Assembly (NCBI RefSeq): GCF_036373705.1
Contig: NC_089851.1
Coordinates: forward strand, 60,944,350 to 61,008,349
Direction of reading: 5' to 3'
Source: Amia ocellicauda
Taxonomy: Eukaryota; Chordata; Actinopteri; Amiiformes; Amiidae
Length of the DNA stretch: 64,000 nucleotides
A program made the translations under genes and the position numbers. The notes beneath the pieces were generated by a model. The model ran no database searches. It saw nothing but the letters and a program-made list of their open reading frames with translations, and was not told where the DNA came from. Positions 24,287 to 34,341 of the stretch are shown here, in pieces (position 1 is the stretch's first letter; every line of letters begins with the position of its first letter).

Positions 24287-24450
24287 GCCCACTTTTCCCC
24301 CCGCCCCTTGTTATTGTTTCTACTTCTGGCGGTCAGTTTGCCAGACTGCGGCTACAGTAACCTTAAGCTGCTTGCTGCAGACGGCCATCTTGCAAAAATG
24401 TATCGAGGGTTTAGAAACTTCCTTTCCATTGCCTAGGCCAACATAAACCA

Positions 24451-24524
24451 AGGCACTGCTGGGAGTCGAACCCAGGGTTTGCTATTTACAAGACAGGCGC
24501 TTTGACCAACTAAGCCACGGTGTC
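24451..24524 (-). tRNA. tRNA-Thr (TGT)-like, unit 22
   Basis: Same sequence as 265-338. AAAAC tract 24567-24636, 14 repeats, followed by CCTGG instead of TCTGG. Confidence 0.8.
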
Positions 24525-25225
24525 AGGACTCTCCCACTCCCCAGTACCTTCACCCAGGCGTAAGGAACAAAACAAAACAAAACAAAACAAAACAAAACAA
24601 AACAAAACAAAACAAAACAAAACAAAACAAAACAAAACCTGGATGCAGGCTGCAACAAAGGAAGCACACAGAGGTGAAAACGTAAGGTTGACGGGAGCAA
24701 CAAGCTCCCTGTTGCGACTGTCCAGGGGCGGCAATGGGAATTGGACGTTGGCCGTTAGGTGCGCGTAGCGCGTGTCCTTTGGGTTCTGGTTCTTCTTTAC
24801 AAACCGGCATCTGTCCAGTTGGCTTTCCGGTTCATTACGTCCTCTGATGGCTTTACGATAAGCCTATCTTGCAATCAGATGCTTGCCTTGCCGTCCATCC
24901 ATCCATCTATCTATCTATCTATCTATCTATGACTCTCGATATCTAACTCTCTTGCTTGCTATCGCTCCCCCAATGGTCAGTAGCATAGTAGCATAACAGC
25001 AGATCACGGACCACTGTCAATCAGGTGCTTGCCTTGCCGTCCATCCATCCATCCATCTATCTATCTATCTATCTATGACTCTCGATATCTAACTCTCTTG
25101 CTTGCTATCGCTCCCCCAATGGTCACGTATGTTGCATTCAACGACAAAGAAAATCGTGTGCTGGAAATGATTTCTGGCAACTGTGAAGGAACTGCACGAC
25201 TGCAGCAACCGCAACACCTCCGTCT

Positions 25226-25299
25226 GTCTCTGTGGCGCAATCGGTCAGCGCGTTCGGCTGTTAACCGAAAGGATGGTGGTTCGAATCCACCCAGGGACG
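25226..25299 (+). tRNA. tRNA-Asn (GTT), unit 23
   Basis: Identical to 27-100. Shortest unit at 867 bp, with a single subrepeat. Confidence 0.95.
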
Positions 25300-25463
25300 G
25301 CCCACTTTTCCCCCCGCCCCTTGTTATTGTTTCTACTTCTGGCGGTCAGTTTGCCAGACTGCGGCTACAGTAACCTTAAGCTGCTTGCTGCGGACGGCCA
25401 TCTTGCAAAAATGTATCGAGGGTTTAGAAACTTCCTTTCCATTGCCTAGGCCAACATAAACCA

Positions 25464-25537
25464 AGGCACTGCTGGGAGTCGAACCCAGGGTTTGCTATTT
25501 ACAAGACAGGCGCTTTGACCAACTAAGCCACGGTGTC
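25464..25537 (-). tRNA. tRNA-Thr (TGT)-like, unit 23
   Basis: Same sequence as 265-338. AAAAC tract 25580-25649, 14 repeats. Confidence 0.8.
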
Positions 25538-26092
25538 AGGACTCTCCCACTCCCCAGTACCTTCACCCAGGCGTAAGGAACAAAACAAAACAAAACAAAA
25601 CAAAACAAAACAAAACAAAACAAAACAAAACAAAACAAAACAAAACAAAATCTGGATGCAGGCTGCAACAAAGGAAGCACACAGAGGTGAAAACGTAAGG
25701 TTGACGGGAGCAACAAGCTCCCTGTTGCGACTGTCCAGGGGCGGCAATGGGAATTGGACGTTGGCCGTTAGGTGCGCGTAGCGCGTGTCCTTTGGGTTCT
25801 GGTTCTTCTTTACAAACCGGCATCTGTCCAGTTGGCTTTCCGGTTCATTACGTCCTCTGATGGCTTTACGATAAGCCTATCTTGCAATCAGATGCTTGCC
25901 TTGCCGTCCATCCATCCATCTATCTATCTATCTATCTATCTATGACTCTCGATATCTAACTCTCTTGCTTGCTATCGCTCCCCCAATGGTCACGTATGTT
26001 GCATTCAACGACAAAGAAAATCGTGTGCTGGAAATGATTTCTGGCAACTGTGAAGGAACTGCACGACTGCAGCAACCGCAACACCTCCGTCT

Positions 26093-26166
26093 GTCTCTGT
26101 GGCGCAATCGGTCAGCGCGTTCGGCTGTTAACCGAAAGGATGGTGGTTCGAATCCACCCAGGGACG
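26093..26166 (+). tRNA. tRNA-Asn (GTT), unit 24 (last)
   Basis: Identical to 27-100. Last Asn gene before the array ends 220 bp downstream. Confidence 0.95.
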
Positions 26167-26330
26167 GCCCACTTTTCCCCCCGCCCCTTGTTATTGTTTC
26201 TACTTCTGGCGGTCAGTTTGCCAGACTGCGGCTACAGTAACCTTAAGCTGCTTGCTGCGGACGGCCATCTTGCAAAAATGTATCGAGGGTTTAGAAACTT
26301 CCTTTCCATTGCCTAGGCCAACATAAACCA

Positions 26331-26386
26331 AGGCACTGCTGGGAGTCGAACCCAGGGTTTCCTGTTTATAAGACAGGTGCTTTGAC
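26331..26386 (-). pseudogene. Truncated terminal tRNA-Thr copy with TAT anticodon
   Basis: The 3' half matches the other Thr copies, but the anticodon arm reads CCTGT-CTTATAA-ACAGG. The stem is perfect and the anticodon is TAT (Ile) instead of TGT. Identity stops after GTCAAAGCA on the minus strand, so the D-arm 5' side and acceptor 5' strand are missing and unrelated sequence begins at 26387. It is not a functional tRNA. The good stem may be the older state and the mismatched stem of the other 23 copies a later change, or both may be independent (inference). Confidence 0.75.
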
Positions 26387-26401
26387 ATTTATCTTTGCTG
26401 C

Positions 26402-27260
26402 TGTGGACATTTATAAAGTAATGCTTGGCAGCAAGCTAGCAGAAAAGGTAAAAAAAATACTGCTTTCTCCAGCGTCTCTTGAAGAATTCCTGAAATGGCA
26501 CATAATATGGAGACACAACTAATGGAGAGATTAAAAACAGTCTCTATGTATGTACTTCAAATTGATGAATCCACAGACGTAGGAAATCAGGCTGAGCTGT
26601 TAGTATTTGTTTGCTATGTCTGGGAAAAGAAGAAATTGTTTAAAGACTTTTTTTGCTGCCTTGCACTGCTAACCCGAATAACAGGAGCGGACATTTGTGA
26701 AATACTAAACCATTATGTAACGAATGTATTGGTGTATACACAGATGGGGCAAGGGCTATGACTGGCTGTAAAAGTGGTCTCATAGTGAGACTAAAACATG
26801 TTGCACCAAACGTTGTTTCAACACATTGCATTTTACACAGAGAAGCATTGGCATCGAAAAAATTGAGCCCTGACTTGAATGATGTTTTGTTCTGCTGTAA
26901 AAATTGTGAATTTTGTTAATGCCAGACCCCTGAACTCACGCATATTTGCTGCCCTGTGCAACAAAATGGGCGCAGACTACAATGGCCTTCTTCTACAGTC
27001 CAAAGTTTGCTGGATTTCCCGTGGATGTGTATTGAGAAGAGCATCTTGTGAGTGGAGCTAACTCTGTTTTTGTTGGAACAGAACTTGTCATTTCTTGATT
27101 ATTTTAAAGATATCATATAGATTGCCACACTTGGCAGATTTAATTGATTAACTAATTAGATTCAACACAACCAGGGACCAGACACCAATGTTATGAATCT
27201 TTCTGACAAAATCAAAGGATTCACATTAAAAGCAGAACGGTGGAATGAACAAGTTAATAT
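26402..27260 (+). pseudogene. Decayed hAT transposase (ZBED5/GTF2IRD2 type)
   Basis: Translated pieces match the catalytic half of the ZBED5/SCAND3/GTF2IRD2-like hAT transposase family. In order they are QIDESTDVGNQAELLVFVCY (from about 26557), VYTDGARAMTG (about 26733), HCILHREALASKKLSP (about 26825), VKIVNFVNARPLNSRIFAAL (about 26898) and NLSDKIKGF (about 27198). These lie in at least three reading frames with several stops, so the copy is dead. The N-terminal BED finger is absent on the left, where the tRNA array abuts at 26386. No terminal repeat was found on the right. Whether this is a transposon remnant or a decayed domesticated ZBED gene cannot be told here. Confidence 0.85.
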
Positions 27261-27281
27261 ATAGGCCTATATTATTTATAG

Positions 27282-27322
<41 letters not shown>
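27282..27322 (+). repeat. (ATA)n microsatellite
   Basis: About 13 ATA repeats just downstream of the hAT remnant. Confidence 0.9.
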
Positions 27323-27559
27323 TTTATAATATTTTTACAATTAACACTAAATGGAATGTTATTGTTAGTCACATAATAAAGCATGCAAAATGAAACATTG
27401 AGTTAGAAAGAAAAATAACCATCCTCCCCAGCCAATATAAATAAATAATATCACTTTTTTCCCCAACACTTCAATAATTCTGTCCTGTTTTGCAGAGACC
27501 GCTTTAATTTATTTTATAATAAAATAACCTTTATTTTATATAGTGCATTTCATGTCACG

Positions 27560-28187
27560 TATGGACTATCCATGCCAAAATATATAAAAATAATGATAGG
27601 AAAAAATAAATAAATGTTTAAATAAATAAAAAAATCAATAAACATGTATTTATTTCAACATTTGTGTATTTATTTCAACATTAATTATTTTCAACATGTA
27701 TTTAGTCATTTATTTATTCCTGTATCTATTTCAATATTTATTTATTAATACATTTCCTGCATCTTCTGTAATTATTTTTCAATGTAATCGCAGTTAGTGG
27801 GAGGTATCCAGTACGCTTATTGGCTAATCCAGTACACTGTGTAGTGGGGTTCCTGTGTGGTTTAATTGTTTTTGTAGATTATTACATAATGAAATAACTG
27901 AAGCTTATCTGTTAGATTAAATAAAATACAGGTTTTGGCTCTTTCTTTCAAACTCTAAATTTTCAGCCAAAGTCGTTGAACACCACTAAACATAGTGTTT
28001 TGGATTAGCCAATAAGAATACTGTTAAATAAAGAAATGTTGAAATAACTAAATATGTATATTACAATATTTATTTAGTTCAACATTTGCTTATTATTATT
28101 GTATGTATTAATTTATTCTTGTATTTATTTTAACATTTATTTATTCATTCTGTTTATTTTAAATGTTGATATGGATAGTCCTCCATA
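27560..28187. mobile_element. Fold-back (MITE-like) element, ~0.63 kb
   Basis: The ends are inverted copies: ATGGACTATCCAT at 27561 and, on the other strand, ATGGAGGACTATCCAT near 28187. Inside, a second inverted pair CTTATTGGCTAATCC (27816-27830 and 28001-28015 reversed) continues into ACTGT..TAGTGG on both arms. Each arm also has several copies of ATTTATTTCAACATT-like sequence. No coding potential is visible. Target duplications are unclear. It is probably a non-autonomous DNA transposon; the superfamily is not assigned. Confidence 0.65.
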
Positions 28188-28325
28188 GCTGAGAACATCA
28201 CAAAGCACTTTACCATTAACTATCATACACACATACACAACAAATACATAAAAACTTAGTAGAGTAAATTACTAGCAAGCAGGATAAGCAAGTGTATATG
28301 TTTTCAGTCTTATACACACTAACAC

Positions 28326-28450
28326 AGTGGTCTCAAACTAAATTCATGGAGGGCCATGTGTATGCTGGTTTTCGTTCCCAACAAACTCCTCAATTACTTA
28401 ATTGGTTTAATTGTTTAATTAGCTAAATACATTTAAACACCTATTCAGGC
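28326..28450 (+). repeat. Dispersed repeat with GTGGTCTCAAAC head
   Basis: The stretch CAGTGGTCTCAAACT, then GCTGGTTTTCGTTCC, then CAATTACTTAATTG resembles a common fish dispersed repeat. A second weaker copy is at 31807-31875 and a reversed fragment near 39800. The family name is not assigned. Confidence 0.5.
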
Positions 28451-28977
28451 CCTGGGATATTGTATTTTGAAAATATACGATTACACTGATTTCTTTTTTC
28501 TTCTGAAAAGATCCTCTATTGGCCAGTTTCCCTGTGTTATTCTGCTTTATTGTTTCTTTATCCGCCATCTTTAAAGCAAAGTCTTGTGCAATATAATGGA
28601 AACGTAAAACAAAACAAATGTTTAAAAAAAAATCTGTTGTTTGGAATTTTTTGCTAAATCCACAGAAGACCCCAAAAAGCTTAATATAAGCTGTGCAACT
28701 GAAAATTGGTATATCACAGAGAAGCAAGCTCTGGGATAATTTAAGCAACTCAAGTTAAAATTATTATGCATTACTTATTAGTTAATAATTGGTCAAATGC
28801 AAAGAACTGAAAGCAGCGTACTAGATAGTATGCTGCTTTGTACTAACTCTGCAAATTCATTGCAATTGACCCATTATTGTTATTCTTCTTTACTTGTTAT
28901 TATTACTATTATACATGGAAAAATAGGCTATATAATGTTGACACAAACTCTGAACTGTTTACTGTGTCTTTAGTATC

Positions 28978-29724
28978 TAGTGTTTCCAGTCCTGGGACCC
29001 GGGACACCAAAAACCCGGGCAACCCGGACGATTTCTCAACCCTGCAAACCTGGGTTTGGCATAGGTATAAAACCAGGGTTGACGAAAAAAATCATACTTG
29101 AGTGTACAGCGCAATAGCGAACTCTTGTATACTTTCCTGTGTTTTTTTTTTTGGTGAGAAGATTGAAGCGCGAATGTTCACTCAGTAACCTGGAAAGGAA
29201 AATGTTCTGATCCAAGCTTTATCAATATATAAAAACTATGTGAATTTATAAATAATAATAATAATAATGCAGTATAACTGAGTTTGTGTTTAATTTAATC
29301 TCCACATAAAATACAGACACAAAAATGGCATTTATTATTTTACTTATTTAGTATTACCTGGTTGATATGACCAGGGGTTCTAATTTAATGAATAAAAAAA
29401 GGCGGAAAAAACTAAGATTTCAGGAGTTCAGTCAACTAATACATTTTATGTGTGTGACAGGGTGAGGCATGCACCTAAAAGATAACGTGGTGCGCACACT
29501 GTGCTGAAAGCATTATATAATCGCATTTGAGAGAGAAGCGCAATTGGAAAAGTTTAGAGTGAGCTTAATGTTTTTTATTTACTTAATTTTGTTTCCATAT
29601 TGCTTATCTTTCCTATTTATATGCCTATGAAATAATATGTCATTAACCCCAGGGACCCCAGGTTTATACATTTTAAACTCCAAAAGCCCGGGCCTTGAAT
29701 TTTCTCCCGGTTTTGGAAATGCTA
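28978..29724. mobile_element. Non-autonomous hAT-like element, 747 bp
   Basis: The 8-bp sequence TTAGTATC flanks it on both sides (28970-28977 and 29725-29732). The element begins TAGTGTTTCC and, read from the other end, begins TAGCATTTCC; both ends continue with CCCGGG-rich sequence. An 8-bp duplication with short TAG-starting inverted ends is typical of hAT elements. The interior is AT-rich and no transposase is seen. Confidence 0.75.
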
Positions 29725-29848
29725 TTAGTATCTCCTACTTTCAATATAGTTTATAGTATAGTGTATTTTTTACTGAACACCAGGATATATTCATCAAGGG
29801 GTTTGCACCAATTGGCTATTTAATACCCTTTCTTATGTCCATATACAC

Positions 29849-30553
29849 TTAATCCATGTATCTATTTTCCATGTATGTTTTGGTCTTGTTCTCTAAGAAC
29901 TTGTCCAGTTCTCCCTTCACTTCTTCATACTCGCCCTGCCAGAACAGCACCTCTTCATTTAATTCTCTATCCTTGTCTGCCACACTTAAGTTCTGATCAC
30001 CATCCATTGCAGATTTTGTTTTAGAGTAATTAAGTTTCATGGTTTCTTTTACTATGCATCTGTTTCTGCATCTCTTCTTTTAGCACCTCAATGCTCTGCT
30101 CTAACTTAGCATTAGCCAATGCAAGTGCCTCTCTCTGCAGTTCTTGACTTTTGTCATCTCTATGTCTAATCCTTTTATTGACATTTATAACACTCGTCTG
30201 GGCTAATTTGTCTGAAATGGTTCTCAATATTTTTTTCAGTTTAACTATCTTCACCTCAGCCTCATACAACCAAAACCCCCTTTCTTTCCTCTCTGTGTCT
30301 ATTCTCTTTCATCTGCCAGAGCTTTACCTTCTGAGGTCAATTCATTCACTTTCCTCATCTCTTTTCGTATCCTGTCAACTACAGAATCCACATTTTGCAA
30401 ATTAAGAAAATGGCTCTCTGGGCTTCCTGCACCTGCACTTGAAGCCTGGGCATCTCCCGAGTCATGCACGATTCTTGCAAACGGCACTGTGAATCCTGCC
30501 ACCTCTAATTCTGCTCTTCTACTGAATGTTGTCTTTCTATACTTCACTTCCAA
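29849..30553 (-). pseudogene. Broken coiled-coil coding remnant, unrecognised
   Basis: Three consecutive minus-strand frames look like real protein. The first begins MEVKYRKTTFSRRAELEVAG and includes VDSVVDRIRKEMRKVNELTS. The second contains EAEVKIVKLKKILRTISDKL and LANAKLEQSIEVLKEEMQKQ. The third contains EEVLFWQGEYEEVKGELDKF. Charged heptad-like stretches suggest a coiled coil. A stop (TAG at 30299-30301) and a frame change separate piece 1 from piece 2, and another separates 2 from 3. No splice sites explain the joins convincingly. It may be a decayed retrocopy or part of an unknown element. I do not recognise the family. Confidence 0.45.
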
Positions 30554-31806
30554 TGTTTTTACATACTTTAATAGCTGACAGCAACTATCAGTTATACACC
30601 TGCATTATTGGCTTTGGTTTTTAACAAAACAAATATTAAGCAAATGTACACTTCAAATGAAACCCACAGTCATATGCAACAACACCAAAAAGCATGCACT
30701 AACACTTTAAATTAAAAGAGGAAACAAGACATATAACATTAAAATTCCAATCAAACCTGCAGGTCATCATCGCTTATTATAAAATGGTATGTTGGAATAT
30801 GTGCGTGCTTCCACTGCTGAGAGGAAATGGCGGTTCGCATTCAAATTGTTTTTATCGCAGAAATATACGGCATATGTTGTATTTAAAACCTTGTGAATTA
30901 CAGAGCCCAAAAAGTTTGGCTTAGGTCCGTATAAAAATTGAAAGTAGAGGGGTACGGCCACCTCTCATATGAGTGGCAACACAGTCATTTTATGTTCAGA
31001 CTAACAGCAGTCGTGTTAAAGTAAACAACCCTATTTTTTTCTAACTTCCTGACTTCGGGTACAAAAAGGCTCTTAACCTGCTATTGGTGGGGATGTAACA
31101 TTAAATTACACCTTCATTAGGGTTGTGCATGAAACCACAATTTGGGCTTGAGCTTTTAGAGAAGGGGAGGGACCAAAAATCTCGGTGCCACTGTGCCCTG
31201 AGAGGCTCTTCACCCTGTCACTCAATAGGACAAGCTGGCTTTTCACACCAGTGTGCAGAGAAAAAAGCCTTTAGTTTTGACACACAGTTTTATGTTTACT
31301 GTATTTGTTGGTTTTGTAATACTAATCTATGTAGTATTTGGATCGGATGTTTCTTTTAATTTTTCTTAATAGTAATTTGAAAACGGTGCATGTAAATGCT
31401 TGTAACCTCTTCACAGAGAGCTTCTACACTCTGTAATAAATGCTGTTAGGGAACGTTCGACCTCCCTGCTGTACATGCTGCTATGCTTGTAAAAATAAAT
31501 AAAAATGTGATTAATGTTTGAGATTATTTATTTTAAACTACAAGGGTATGTTTTATCTTGTTTATATGGATTACCTGCAAAAAAGAAAGTAGGATTTTCA
31601 TTCAAATCTATACACTGGAACCTAATGTGTGGTCATTGATAAACTATGCAAATTATGCACCAATTTCTTTTCTGAGTTTTTTTCAAATCACCATTCTCAT
31701 CTCTGATCTTTGGGCATTGATGATTGTAAAGGTCCCAGTGATGTCTTGCAGACTCTAAAAGAGGGACAATGTAAGAGGGACAGTGAAACAAGTTTACTTT
31801 TTTAAA
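30554..31806. other. No gene seen
   Basis: AT-rich DNA with only short random frames and no recognisable repeat ends. Confidence 0.5.
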
Positions 31807-31875
31807 GCAATGGTTTTCAACTATGGTCCTAGAGGATCCCTATGTCTTCTGGTTTGTGGTCCAACTAAGTTGAAC
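31807..31875 (+). repeat. Fragment of the 28326-type dispersed repeat
   Basis: TGGTTTTCAACTATGGTCCT, then TCTTCTGGTTTGTGGTCC, parallels the head of the repeat at 28326. Confidence 0.4.
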
Positions 31876-31948
31876 ATTTACCTGAATGTTTTATATATAC
31901 CCACCACCAGGATCTGGAAACAAAACAGACCTTACAAAAAGACAATCA

Positions 31949-32530
31949 TGTAGAACCGTCTCAGAAATAAGTGGAGAAGTCGCGAAGATAAAGCAAATAG
32001 AACTTTAATCGAGCCACTCGGAAGCCCCACGTCAGGAATAATTCCTTCAGTGAGGACTTAATGTTTACAAACATGAGTACAACTTTATAGGAAAATGACG
32101 TAACATCTTATGGCCGTTCATCCAATCAGAAGATACAGGTCCGGGTCCGTTTTACGATCTGTCCTCCCGTGAAGAGGTGATGGATCCAAAGCAGATGTCC
32201 GTCTTTGATGTGCACTAGGAAGATGCAATCCCACGGTCGTCATTTACCTAATGTCAATCGTCCTTTAACAGAAACAATTCCTGCCTATCTGGAGAAACGA
32301 TTAAGTCATGAACAAATTCTCAGCAGACATCTGTAGGCTATTTCAGCACTGTGTAATCTTTCATTACTGACAGGAGTTTCTAACAAATCGACCTTGTTGA
32401 CCCTTTACTTGTTCTGCTAAATCTAATCTGCTCAGTCTGTATACAAAACTACTTCTAATGCTAGTATTAATATAAAACATTATATAATTATCACAAAACA
32501 CTTTCTTCAACTTCCTATACAGAGTCTTCA
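31949..32530 (-). repeat. LTR (left copy)
   Basis: Starts TGTAGAACCG and ends GAGTCTTCA on the + strand. As the element reads on minus, this is its 3' LTR. Confidence 0.88.
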
Positions 32531-33116
32531 TTCCCTCCTTTTTGGCAATAGAGCAAAGCGAATAGAAGCCAAAAGAATCGTGTTTGTCAGTTACAATAAT
32601 TTATTCCTCCTGAGGGGCAGGTGGTATAGTGCTGCATTTTCAGCTCCCATCCATCCCAACCTGCCACCTACGAGGTGTGTATGTATGTACAGTGAGGTAT
32701 TCAAATAATCAGGGGATAGGAATGTCTTTTTCTTTGCCTGGTCAGGCAAACAATTATATCATAACTATACCTTAATGAATATTGAGCTCTCTTATGGAAA
32801 TTGCAGTGGCCACCTACAATTTCCTGGAGCTTTACTGTGTATCTCAAATTATATTTCATCCTGCCCTAGGTCATAAAGGTCAATCCCCAGTTACATAATA
32901 CATACATTGTTTTGCTTCTAAAGGAATACAAAAGTCAGAAAAATGTTATTTACATATATTTCTGTTGCATTTTAATTTATAAACATTGTACATTCCATAC
33001 ATCTCAAGAGAAGGGCAACTGACTTATTCTTACTTCATGACTCTTATTCTATTCATTTGAGTAATTTGACATCTCCACCAAAAGTACATTATAAATGAAC
33101 TACCAATACAAGAATA

Positions 33117-34341
33117 TACACTCACCTAAAGGATTATTAGGAACACCATACTAATACTGTGTTTGACCCCCTTTCGCCTTCAGAACTGCCTTAATTCCAC
33201 GTGGCATTGATTCAACAAGGTGCTGAAAGCATTCTTTAGAAATGTTGGCCCATATTGATAGGATAGCATCTTGCAGTTGATGGAGATTTGTGGGATGCAC
33301 ATCCAGGGCACGAAGCTCCCGTTCCACCACATCCCAAAGATGCTCTATTGGGTTGAGATCTGGTGACTGTGGGGGCCAGTTTAGTACAGTGAACTCATTG
33401 TCATGTTCAACAAACCAATTTGAAATGATTCGACCTTTGTGACATGGTGCATTATCCTGCTGGAAGTAGCCATCAGAGGATGGGTACATGGTGGTCATAA
33501 AGGGATGGACATGGTCAGAAACAATGCTCAGGTAGGCCGTGGCATTTAAACGATGCCCAGTTGGCACTAAGGGGCCTAAAGTGTGCCAAGAAAACATCCC
33601 CCACACCATTACACCACCACCACCAGCCTGCACAGTGGTAACAAGGCATGATGGATCCATGTTCTCATTCGGTTTACGCCAAATTCTGACTCTACCATCT
33701 GAATGTCTCAACAGAAATCGAGACTCATCAGACCAGGCAACATTTTTCCAGTCTTCAACTGTCCAATTTTGGTGAGCTTGTGCAAATTGTAGCCTCTTTT
33801 TCCTATTTGTAGTGGAGATGAGTGGTACCTGGTGGGGTCTTCTGCTGTTGTAGCCCATCCGCCTCAAGGTTGTACGTGTTGTGGCTTCACAAATGCTTTG
33901 CTGCATACCTCGGTTGTAACGAGTGGTTATTTCAGTCAAAGTTGCTCTTCTATCAGCTTGAATCAGTCGGCCCATTCTCCTCTGACCTCTAGCATCAACA
34001 AGGCATTTTCGCCCACAGGACTGCCGCATACTGGATGTTTTTCTCTTTTCACACCATTCTTTGTAAACCCTAGAAATGGTTGTGCGCGAAAATCCCAGTA
34101 ACTGAGCAGATTGTGAAATACTCAGACCAGCCCGTCTGGCACCAACAACCATGCCACGCTCAAAATTGCTTAAATCACCTTTCTTTCCCATTCAGACATT
34201 CAGTTTGGAGTTCAGGAGATTGTCTTGACCAGGACCACACCCCTAAATGCATTGAAGCAACTGCCATGTGATTGGTTGGTTAGATAATTGCATTAATGAG
34301 AAATTGAACAGGTGTTCCTAATAATCCTTTAGGTGAGTGTG
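33117..34341 (-). mobile_element. Tc1/mariner DD36E element, copy 1 (nested in the LTR element)
   Basis: A 1225-bp element with inverted ends TACACTCACCTAAAGGATTA at 33117 and its reverse at 34341. Its transposase frame is intact. The left side keeps a TA before the element. At the right end the sequence is GTGTG|TC, so the expected terminal A and the TA duplication are no longer visible. It is more than 95 percent alike by eye to the copies at 49492 and 56477. Confidence 0.95.
33151..34191 (-). CDS. Tc1/mariner transposase (DD36E), intact frame
   Basis: 346 aa from ATG to TAG without interruption. The N-terminal half (about residues 1-115) carries two helix-turn-helix DNA-binding segments, with a GRK tract (60-62) where Tc1 proteins have GRPR. 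The catalytic triad is D155 (in WSDESRF), D246 (in FQQDNAPCH) and E283 (in LNPIEHLWD). There are 36 residues between the second D and the E, which is the DD36E spacing known for the Incomer branch, not the usual DD34E. A glycine run (AGGGGV, about 189-194) lies between the first two acidic residues, as in the family. The product would cut and paste elements bearing the same TIRs at TA sites in the nucleus. Whether it is expressed is unknown. Confidence 0.93.
   Translation of the reverse strand: MGKKGDLSNFERGMVVGARRAGLSISQSAQLLGFSRTTISRVYKEWCEKRKTSSMRQSCGRKCLVDARGQRRMGRLIQADRRATLTEITTRYNRGMQQSICEATTRTTLRRMGYNSRRPHQVPLISTTNRKKRLQFAQAHQNWTVEDWKNVAWSDESRFLLRHSDGRVRIWRKPNENMDPSCLVTTVQAGGGGVMVWGMFSWHTLGPLVPTGHRLNATAYLSIVSDHVHPFMTTMYPSSDGYFQQDNAPCHKGRIISNWFVEHDNEFTVLNWPPQSPDLNPIEHLWDVVERELRALDVHPTNLHQLQDAILSIWANISKECFQHLVESMPRGIKAVLKAKGGQTQY

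Larger units (their letters stand above)
1..26386. repeat. Tandem array of 24 tRNA-Asn / tRNA-Thr units
   Basis: Direct reading shows the same ~1-kb unit 24 times head to tail. Order along +: tRNA-Asn (+), 164-bp spacer, tRNA-Thr-like gene (-), 42 bp, (AAAAC)n, a ~240-bp single-copy block, subrepeats containing (CATC)n(TATC)n, then a ~106-bp leader to the next Asn gene. Asn-to-Asn spacing runs from 867 to 1763 bp, and nearly all the variation comes from the AAAAC count (8-23) and the subrepeat count (1-7). The spacers are almost identical between units, which implies recent amplification or ongoing homogenisation by unequal exchange or gene conversion (inference). The first unit is cut by the window edge and the last ends inside its Thr gene. 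Tandem tRNA clusters are known in frogs and fish; I cannot tell whether this Asn/Thr convergent arrangement has been described. Confidence 0.97.

Noticed and set aside
1-26386. CRISPR-like or prokaryotic tRNA array
   Set aside because: Units are ~1 kb with internal Pol III promoters and T4 terminators, no encoded CCA, no short spacers, and fish transposons next door.
33539-34101. Plus-strand frames inside the Tc1 copy at 33117
   Set aside because: Antisense shadows of the transposase. The mirrored frames recur in the other two copies.
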